15,392 nucleotides of DNA from Sphaerosporella brunnea (Eukaryota > Ascomycota > Pezizomycetes > Pezizales > Pyronemataceae): positions 1-15,392 of the forward strand of contig VXIS01000576.1 in the NCBI GenBank assembly GCA_008704415.1. The letters run 5' to 3'. The position numbers and the translations under genes were made by a program. Below the pieces are notes generated by a model. That model saw only the letters and a program-made list of their open reading frames with translations, was not told the DNA's origin and did not search any database. Shown in pieces: positions 10,700-15,392 of this stretch; within the stretch, counting starts at the first letter, position 1; each line of letters opens with the position of its first letter.

Positions 10700-10706
10700 T
10701 GACTCA
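10700..10706 (+). promoter_or_regulatory. Gcn4/CpcA-type site TGACTCA
   Basis: This is a perfect match to the fungal general amino-acid-control site. It lies 129 bases before the plus-strand start codon and about 243 bases before the minus-strand one. About two copies are expected by chance on both strands of the whole window, and another copy occurs at 12905-12911 in non-genic DNA. The match gains weight from its place between two amino-acid biosynthesis genes. Confidence 0.65.
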
Positions 10707-10749
10707 CTTGATCCATCCCGCCCCCACCACCGAGTTGCGACGAAAGAAC

Positions 10750-10756
10750 TGACTCC
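10750..10756 (+). promoter_or_regulatory. Near match to Gcn4/CpcA site (TGACTCC)
   Basis: It differs from TGACTCA only in the last base and lies 50 bases after the start of the perfect site. It may be a weak second site, or chance. Confidence 0.3.
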
Positions 10757-10828
10757 CACATTATACCCCTTCATCCCTCCCCACTCCCTCAATTGATACC
10801 CAGTGCCTCTCCCCTGTCCACCATAATC

Positions 10829-12049
10829 ATGCCCTCCCGCTCAGAGATCTCCTACTTCGGCGCCGGCCCCGCCGCGCTCCCCACCTCGGTCCTCGAAACC
10901 GCCTCCGCCGCGATCCTGAACCACGAGAACTCGGGCGTGGGTCTGATCGAGCAGTCGCACCGGTCAGCGAACAGCATCAACATCATTACCTCTGCCTGCG
11001 AGCACCTGAGAAACTTGCTCAACATCCCCGAGGGCTACAGCGTGCTCTGGATGCAGGGTGGCGGCACAACGCAGTTCGCAGCTGTGGTCTACAACCTTGT
11101 CGGGCACTGGGTGCAGACGCAGCTGGACGCCAACAACGGCGACCTCGAGGCGGTCAAGAAGGCCCTCGGGTCCGCGCGCGCAGACTACCTCGTTACCGGC
11201 AGCTGGAGCAAGAAGGCGGCGGAGGAGGCGGCACGCATTACTGGTGGCGCGGGCAAGCTCACCCGCGTTGCTGTCAACGCCAAAGCTGCGACCGGAAAGT
11301 TCGGTGCTATCCCGCCGGAGAGCCAGTGGGAGCTCACCCCCGCCGAAAACAGTATCTTCTCGTACTACTGCGACAACGAGACTGTGGACGGTGTGGAGTT
11401 CCCTGCGTTCCCGGCGGCGCTGGAGGGACGGTTGGTGGCGTGTGATATGAGCTCGAACATCCTCTCGCGAAGAGTCGATGTCAGCAAATACGCCATCCTC
11501 TACGCCGGCGCGCAGAAGAATGTCGGCGGTGCTGGTGTCACCCTGGTGGTGGTCAAGGACGAGGTGTTGAAGAAGCAGGCCAGCGAGGAGGCCCTGCGGG
11601 CTCTGGGTCTGCCTGTGCCTCCTATCATGCTGTACTACCCCACCCTCACCGGCGCCGGAAGTCTCTACAATACCCTCCCCATCTTCGACGTATTTATCTG
11701 CCGCGAGGTGATGGCGGGGCTTCTGGCGCGGGGCGGACTGGAAGTGCAGGAGAAGGTGGCGGCCCAGAAGGCCGCACTCCTGTATGGAGCTCTGGGCCGG
11801 GCGGGGGGCTTCTACAAGGTCGTTCCCGAGAAGAGCGTGCGGAGCAGAATGAACATCTGCTTCCGCATCGAGGCCGGAGAGGAGGTCGAGAAGGCGTTCT
11901 TGGAGGGCGCCGAGGCGAAGGGGTTGACGGGACTCAAAGGCCACCGTAGCGTCGGTGGTCTGAGAATCTCGAACTACAACTCGGTACTCGTCGAGGCGGC
12001 GGAGAAGCTGGCGGCGTGGATCGAGGAGTTTGCGAAGGAGAGGAAGTAA
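10829..12049 (+). CDS. SER1: Phosphoserine aminotransferase (serine biosynthesis)
   Basis: It converts 3-phosphohydroxypyruvate plus glutamate into phosphoserine plus 2-oxoglutarate with pyridoxal phosphate, the second step of serine synthesis from glycolysis, in the cytosol. The single exon encodes 406 residues, similar to yeast Ser1. Visible family motifs are YFGAGPAALP near the N-terminus (about 9-18), SHRS (about 43-46), MQGGGTTQF (about 75-83), the cofactor-contacting ACDMSSN (about 204-210), AGAQKN with the presumed Schiff-base lysine Lys230, and GHRSVGGLRISNYN (about 371-384). The frame is open 12 codons further upstream to a TTG at 10793, but the ATG at 10829 has A at -3 and starts right where homology begins. 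No intron is needed. Codon use is strongly GC3-biased like the divergent neighbour. Confidence 0.95.
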   Translation: MPSRSEISYFGAGPAALPTSVLETASAAILNHENSGVGLIEQSHRSANSINIITSACEHLRNLLNIPEGYSVLWMQGGGTTQFAAVVYNLVGHWVQTQLDANNGDLEAVKKALGSARADYLVTGSWSKKAAEEAARITGGAGKLTRVAVNAKAATGKFGAIPPESQWELTPAENSIFSYYCDNETVDGVEFPAFPAALEGRLVACDMSSNILSRRVDVSKYAILYAGAQKNVGGAGVTLVVVKDEVLKKQASEEALRALGLPVPPIMLYYPTLTGAGSLYNTLPIFDVFICREVMAGLLARGGLEVQEKVAAQKAALLYGALGRAGGFYKVVPEKSVRSRMNICFRIEAGEEVEKAFLEGAEAKGLTGLKGHRSVGGLRISNYNSVLVEAAEKLAAWIEEFAKERK

Positions 12050-12349
12050 GGCGGCATGGTAATGGCGTTTGGGTTTGGTTAGGTTTCAACACGATATCTT
12101 GAGGTTTTTTATGTAGACTCAACGTTATAGCGGCTTGTGGATTTTGAATCAAAAGAAAAGAATCAGCGGCTTTTTACTCTATACCCTCTCCGGGGTCAAA
12201 CTTTCTTCCTACCCCCCAGCTTTTGCTCTTATTACATCAAAACTTGTGATTGTCTCCTACCCAGCACATTCCTTCCGCATACCTCTCTCTTACGACCCTT
12301 TCGATTTCGGAGCCTTTTCCCACGCTATAACAGCCTAAGCTTCGCCGGT
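12050..12349. other. 3' flank of the aminotransferase gene, no gene seen
   Basis: A T-rich stretch (12101-12111) soon after the stop probably belongs to the 3' untranslated region. Positions 12180-12330 are pyrimidine-rich on the + strand. No domain-bearing frame is visible. Confidence 0.5.
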
Positions 12350-12365
12350 GGGGGGGGGGGGGGGG
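12350..12365 (+). repeat. Sixteen-base G homopolymer
   Basis: An unbroken run of 16 G lies between the pyrimidine-rich flank of the aminotransferase gene and an unexplained block. The exact length may be unreliable, because homopolymers are error-prone in sequencing. Confidence 0.85.
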
Positions 12366-12957
12366 CACTGCAGAAAGATAGCGGATCCGGTGATATCAGC
12401 TCCTGAGTCGGATTCACAGACATTGCTGTAGCTTGGTCGGCGCTTTATATCATTCCAGCTGTTCAAGGAAGCAATACCAAAGTGGCCCGTTGAGAGCCCG
12501 CTGGTTAATGTCTGACAAACGGGGGTCAACCTCGTCGGTTCGGTTGCAGAGCCAAACAGAGAGTTGCGAGCACAGCTGAACGAGTTGTGGCTATTACTGC
12601 GCCATATCCCGCACACACTGCTTGTGTGGGGCGACCTAACCAGCAACCAGAGAAGTGTCAGTCGCCAGGCCTTCCTCCTTCAGAGACGGTCGACATCCTC
12701 GCAGTCGATGAAGATACAGCTCCCAAGTGAGTTACGAAAGCATTGCGCAACCAATCAAAGGATCGGCTACATGTTAAGGGTGCCGTGCCATAAGGGGAGC
12801 AAAGTAGTGCCGGCGATCATAAACTATTGCTTGCAGAGAGAGCGGGCGATCATGGATTCTCACTCACGGCGTATGGCCCCCGGTAAAAAGCCGAAGAATC
12901 AAATTGACTCACCATTTCTCACCCGAATTCGCAGTGGCGAGCTGTTGATTGATTGGT
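12366..12957. other. Unexplained block upstream of the LINE insertion
   Basis: This block differs in texture from the flank before it. It has a frame open over 12564-12959 (+) that starts at TTG and shows no recognised domain. One stretch, LLVWGDLTSNQ, vaguely resembles a LINE endonuclease core, but too weakly to assign. It holds a TGACTCA at 12905-12911. It may be old transposon DNA that later received the LINE insertion at 12958. Confidence 0.35.
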
Positions 12958-12970
12958 AGCTTCACAGTTG
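12958..12970 (+). repeat. Target-site duplication, left copy
   Basis: AGCTTCACAGTTG is identical to the 13 bases at 13622-13634, directly before the truncated LINE. Target-site duplications of this size are typical for LINE insertions. Confidence 0.85.
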
Positions 12971-13384
12971 AGATGGATCGCTGACAAGCTTGAGAATGAC
13001 CACCGATACAAGCCAAGGACAGTCAGAGGCAGAATACAGTGGAAAGTCCGCAAAGACACTGCCAAGATTCCCAAACAGAGGGCCCAAGTATACTACCAGC
13101 TGATGTCCGGTCATGCGGTAACCAACGACTACCTACTCAAACGAAAACGACGAGACTCCAATCGATGCGATTGGTGCAACGGCGACACCCCACAAACGAG
13201 AAGCCACCTTATGCTGCACTGCAGAAGGTGGAAGGAACAGCGCAAAGACTTCTTCAGAGGGGTGGAGAGGATATGGGGACGGCGCAGACAAAAGAGAGTG
13301 AGGGATATTTTTTGTGACGACAGGATGACGGCGGTTGTGCTGAAATTCCTCAACGAAACTGAAATTGGCAGACGTACGGGTTAA
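12971..13384 (+). pseudogene. C-terminal fragment of LINE ORF2 (zinc-knuckle end)
   Basis: The frame is open from the truncation point to TAA at 13382-13384, giving 137 residues without stops or shifts. It contains YYQLMSGHA, a common sequence pattern of fungal LINE C-termini, followed by a CX2CX9HX4C zinc-knuckle whose ligand codons are at 13166, 13175, 13205 and 13220. It ends with LKFLNETEIGRR, like the closing FL-x-x-T-x-(I)GR segment of this family (family pattern from memory). There is no native start: the frame runs back through the target-site duplication to a TTG by accident. Confidence 0.85.
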
Positions 13385-13621
13385 GTCCCTATTAAAGGGC
13401 TGACACCAATGATTTAGGGCGAGTTTAATTGTGTGGTTTGCTTTTCAAATTTCCTTTGTATGGGGAGCCCCAACAGACGGGTAAAACCGTGGGGACAGGA
13501 TACCAGGTTTCCTTTGTCCGTCATAGGCCTTTGGCCTCACTCCGATTCGCAAGATAGGAGGCACTTGGGCTAATGTCCTTGTGTACGATGTATGATTTAA
13601 AACAAAACAAAACAAAACAAA
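12971..13621 (+). mobile_element. 5'-truncated LINE (Tad1-like non-LTR retrotransposon)
   Basis: This is a 651-base 3' fragment of a LINE. It holds the last 137 codons of the second open reading frame, a 3' untranslated region of about 215 bases, and a tail of four AAAAC units plus AAAA (13599-13622). Perfect 13-base direct repeats flank it. 5' truncation is the usual result of incomplete target-primed reverse transcription. The missing part would carry the endonuclease, reverse transcriptase and most of any RNase H domain, so this copy cannot move by itself. The perfect duplication and unbroken frame point to a fairly recent insertion with little repeat-induced point mutation. Confidence 0.88.
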
Positions 13622-13622
13622 A
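13599..13622 (+). repeat. (AAAAC)n tail of the LINE
   Basis: Four AAAAC units plus AAAA form the 3' end of the element. The last A is also the first base of the right target-site duplication. Confidence 0.85.
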
Positions 13623-13634
13623 GCTTCACAGTTG
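13622..13634 (+). repeat. Target-site duplication, right copy
   Basis: This is the second copy of the 13 bases found at 12958-12970, directly after the A-rich tail. The pre-insertion locus would have had a single copy. Confidence 0.85.
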
Positions 13635-14316
13635 TCGCAAGGACATCTAGTCCTTCACCACAGCCAGGATCCTAGTCGGCGCTGTGAACGCATGGAACTG
13701 CCATTGCCCTGAGTACTATGTCGGGCGTTGGGTGGTATCTCCCTAAGTAATTACTTAGTATCCATACAAAAGTTTGTAGTGACATGCAGCTTGTAAGATA
13801 CAGCGCCAAAATGGAGAACAAGTTTTTCGAGTGACATACTGAGGTGCTACGGTGAGAGTAGCTCCGCCGCCGCGAACACCGCCGCCGTAGGGCGGATGAC
13901 GAACACATTTTTGTTAGAGCGGTCTGCATTGGCAGTGACACATTTTTGGACAGAAGCAACTAGGCTGGTGACATATAAACAGCGCTCAAGTGCTGGTGGC
14001 TATGGGTGTACAGACAGGTGCGAACACCGTCCTCAAAGCCCGGTACAGTAGGTATTGCGTGATAGGTATAGGAATTCGAACATCTCGATGCCAGAGGAAA
14101 ATGACCGGAGAAACTTGACAACCCGGCGGTGGTGCTAAACCACGATCTCCAGGTGAATCACCAACACTCACGCACCGGCGGCGATGTGACTGGTGAACTC
14201 GCACGACGACGACGATGCCATCGATTGTGGATTCCTCCACAGTTAACACTTAAACCCCAAAGAAGCCCTCAAGCCCTTCATCCACCTCTTTACCTGGAGG
14301 ACTTCACGTCTTTTAC
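13635..14316. other. Intergenic DNA between the LINE and the right-hand gene
   Basis: No gene is supportable here. A perfect inverted repeat with six-base arms (AAGGAC, GTCCTT) lies at 13639-13655. A GC-rich, hairpin-prone patch (about 13860-13900) and a TATAAA at about 13974-13979 are visible. The frame opening near 14129 runs on into the right-hand gene but begins without an ATG-type context and contains low-complexity DNA, so I do not extend the gene into it. The last 170 bases before 14438 probably form the promoter and leader of that gene. Confidence 0.45.
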
Positions 14317-14341
14317 CAACAACAACAACAACAACAACAAC
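14317..14341 (+). repeat. (CAA)8 microsatellite in the gene leader
   Basis: Eight CAA units plus C lie about 100 bases before the proposed start codon of the right-hand gene, probably in its 5' untranslated region. CAA repeats are unstructured in RNA and common in fungal leaders. Confidence 0.85.
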
Positions 14342-14373
14342 CCTGAGCTATCCCCGCCCCACCACCGCACCTC

Positions 14374-14405
14374 CATCCCCGCCTATCCCCGCCTATCCCC
14401 GCCCC
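14374..14405 (+). repeat. Short 10-base tandem repeat, CCCCGCCTAT type
   Basis: Two complete and two partial copies of a 10-base unit lie 33 bases before the proposed start codon, and a related copy (TATCCCCGCCCC) precedes them at about 14349. It is in the C-rich leader. Confidence 0.7.
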
Positions 14406-14437
14406 AATCCATCACCGCCCCAACACAACGCACCAAA

Positions 14438-15224
14438 ATGTCCGCGGCCTCCAAGTTCGCGATCTCCAAGACCATCCACCCCCTCAAGCTCGCGCAGACC
14501 GTCGGACCGCAGCTCCTGGAAGCCGACGCCCCCCGCAGCCTCACCGTGGCCATGCTCCGTGACAAACTCCGCTGTGCGTATCCCGCCACCCCCGTCCCAC
14601 ACACAGGCTAACACGGCGCGGAACAGCGGCAATGCGGCAGCTAGTCGTCCCGCGCTACGCTGCGCGGAAGCAGCAAGCGTGCGGGCTGTACGGCGCGCTG
14701 AGCGCCTGGCACGACTGGGCCGAGCGACTACTGTCGCACCCGGACTTCCTCCCGCACCGCGTGCGCGCGCTGTACGCGCGGGCGCTCGCGCTCCGCAACG
14801 CGCTGGCGCAGTTCCTCTTCTTCGAGGCCGACGGCCTGTTCCAGTACCACTCGCACCTGCAGACCTTCGTGCCCGAGCTCCAGCTGCTGAAGCGCAAGCA
14901 CGCCGAGTTCGGCCGCCTGTACCGGCACCTTGCTGGAGGAGGCGTTGATGAACGGGTTCGATCTGCTGGTCGACTTTGAGCCTGGCAAGAGGTACTGCCG
15001 CGCGGGCCAGGGCCGGCGGATGGTCTACCCGTCACGGTAAGGGGGGGGAAACTATTATGAGGGGGGGGGGGGGGGGAAACTATTATGACGGGGGGAAAAC
15101 TATTATGACGGGGGGGGGCTTTGGTAGGTATGTCCTGCCCTTACGCCTGTGGACTTTTTGCTGATTGGGTTTTTGATGCAGGATTCGCTGGAAGGAAAAT
15201 AAGGTCACAGAAAAACCTAACTGA
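14438..15224 (+). CDS. Unrecognised fungal protein, three exons, frameshifted
   Basis: I do not recognise the family. The model is 14438-14573, 14627-15036 and 15182-15224, ending at TGA. ATG has A at -3 (CAAAATG). Exons 1 and 2 are GC3-rich like the core genes. The protein begins with a short basic and hydrophobic segment (SKFAISKTIHPLKLAQ) and continues as largely alpha-helical-looking sequence rich in Arg, Ala and Leu. There is no signal peptide or membrane segment that I would call. In exon 2 the frame breaks at the TT of 14930-14931: reading on gives a stop after about 16 unrelated codons, while ignoring one T gives a GC3-biased frame to 15036. That frame splices in phase onto exon 3, for about 195 residues. 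The extra T may be a sequencing error or a real lesion. The frame is open upstream of 14438, so an earlier start is possible. Confidence 0.6.
14574..14626 (+). other. Intron 1 of the right-hand gene
   Basis: It is 53 bases long with donor GTGCGT, branch site CTAAC at 14608-14612 and acceptor AACAG. The phase-1 splice forms a Ser codon and joins two GC3-biased frames; without it the frame ends at a TAA (14609-14611). Confidence 0.8.
15037..15181 (+). other. Intron 2 of the right-hand gene (predicted)
   Basis: The donor is GTAAGG, a CTGAT branch-like motif lies at 15161-15165, and the acceptor GCAG follows a T-rich stretch. Its length is 145 bases. It joins CG to G as an Arg codon and leads to a 14-residue basic tail ending in TGA. 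Without splicing, the corrected frame would stop at TAA inside the donor (15038-15040), so a two-exon protein ending there is the alternative. Confidence 0.5.
15041..15118 (+). repeat. G-run minisatellite with AAACTATTATGA units
   Basis: The motif AAACTATTATGA occurs three times (15049-15060, 15077-15088 and, after an extra A, about 15098-15108), separated by pure G runs of about 8, 16, 6 and 9 bases. Spacer lengths differ but the motif is unchanged. It falls inside the predicted second intron, where its sense strand could form G-quadruplexes. Confidence 0.85.
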
Positions 15225-15392
15225 TTCTACAGCTGCCTTAGTCCTGCACAGTGCGCTACAATCAAACTGCGTGTTGTCTGATATGGTCCTGACGAGTCCG
15301 AGGTGATACCGTGTGCACGATCCGAGAAGTAGTGTTTGATATGGCTCGATAAACAAACGCCAGCCCCTCTCCTCGTTTCTTCACATGCCGTA
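15225..15392. other. 3' flank of the right-hand gene, window edge
   Basis: No gene is visible. A CT-rich stretch at about 15361-15384 (+) resembles the leader of a fungal gene and may belong to a gene beginning beyond the window. Confidence 0.35.

Larger units (their letters stand above)
10458..10828. promoter_or_regulatory. Shared divergent promoter, homoaconitase / phosphoserine aminotransferase
   Basis: This 371-base region separates the two proposed start codons. It holds TGACTCA at 10700-10706, TGACTCC at 10750-10756, GATA motifs at 10641-10684, and CCAAT boxes at 10542-10546 (+) and 10488-10492 (-). Both gene-proximal ends are CT-rich on the coding strand, as is usual for filamentous fungal leaders; the one for the plus-strand gene runs over about 10765-10825. 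A weak TTATACC lies about 65 bases before the plus-strand start. The arrangement suggests co-regulation of the two amino-acid genes; this is inference. Confidence 0.75.

Noticed and set aside
10964..11944. 326-codon minus frame opposite the aminotransferase gene
   Set aside because: Same GC3 shadow effect; the + frame carries every expected motif of the family.
12905..12911. Another TGACTCA site
   Set aside because: It lies in non-genic DNA next to the LINE with no start codon nearby; about two chance copies are expected in the window.
15285..15330. CTGACGA followed by GTCCG, like a hammerhead ribozyme core
   Set aside because: The required GAAA and the closing stems are not present at a workable distance.

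Overview
The window reads as nuclear DNA of a filamentous ascomycete (Pezizomycotina). The evidence is a mitochondrial-type homoaconitase of the fungal alpha-aminoadipate lysine pathway, short introns of about 50 bases with GTATGC/GTGCGT donors and CTAAC branch sites, CT-rich gene leaders, GC-rich third codon positions, and the 3' end of a Tad1-like LINE. Genus and species cannot be read from the sequence.

Layout. Positions 1-8314 hold no gene I can support. They begin with an A-rich, T-poor tract (about 107-245). This is followed by about 1.7 kb of mixed-composition DNA and then about 6 kb whose + strand is strongly G-rich over C, with repeated G homopolymers. Positions 8315-12049 are the coding core: homoaconitase (lys4/lysF type, minus strand) and phosphoserine aminotransferase (SER1/serC type, plus strand). 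They are divergent from one 371-base intergenic region that carries a perfect TGACTCA (Gcn4/CpcA-type) site, a near copy of it, a cluster of GATA motifs and CCAAT boxes. Positions 12050-14437 are intergenic and hold a 16-base G run, an unexplained block, and a 651-base 5'-truncated LINE with an intact end of its reading frame, an (AAAAC)n tail and a perfect 13-base target-site duplication. Positions 14438-15224 hold a three-exon gene for an unrecognised protein of about 195 residues. One extra base breaks its second exon, and its second intron carries a G-run minisatellite.

How the genes fit together. Homoaconitase acts in mitochondrial lysine synthesis and phosphoserine aminotransferase in serine synthesis. 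A shared promoter with a general amino-acid-control site would let both respond to amino-acid starvation. That link is inferred from the motif and the two functions. Two gene-model points matter to a reader: the homoaconitase start is best placed at an ATG behind a 52-base intron, leaving a nine-base coding exon, and its C-terminus departs from the family in its last dozen or so residues.
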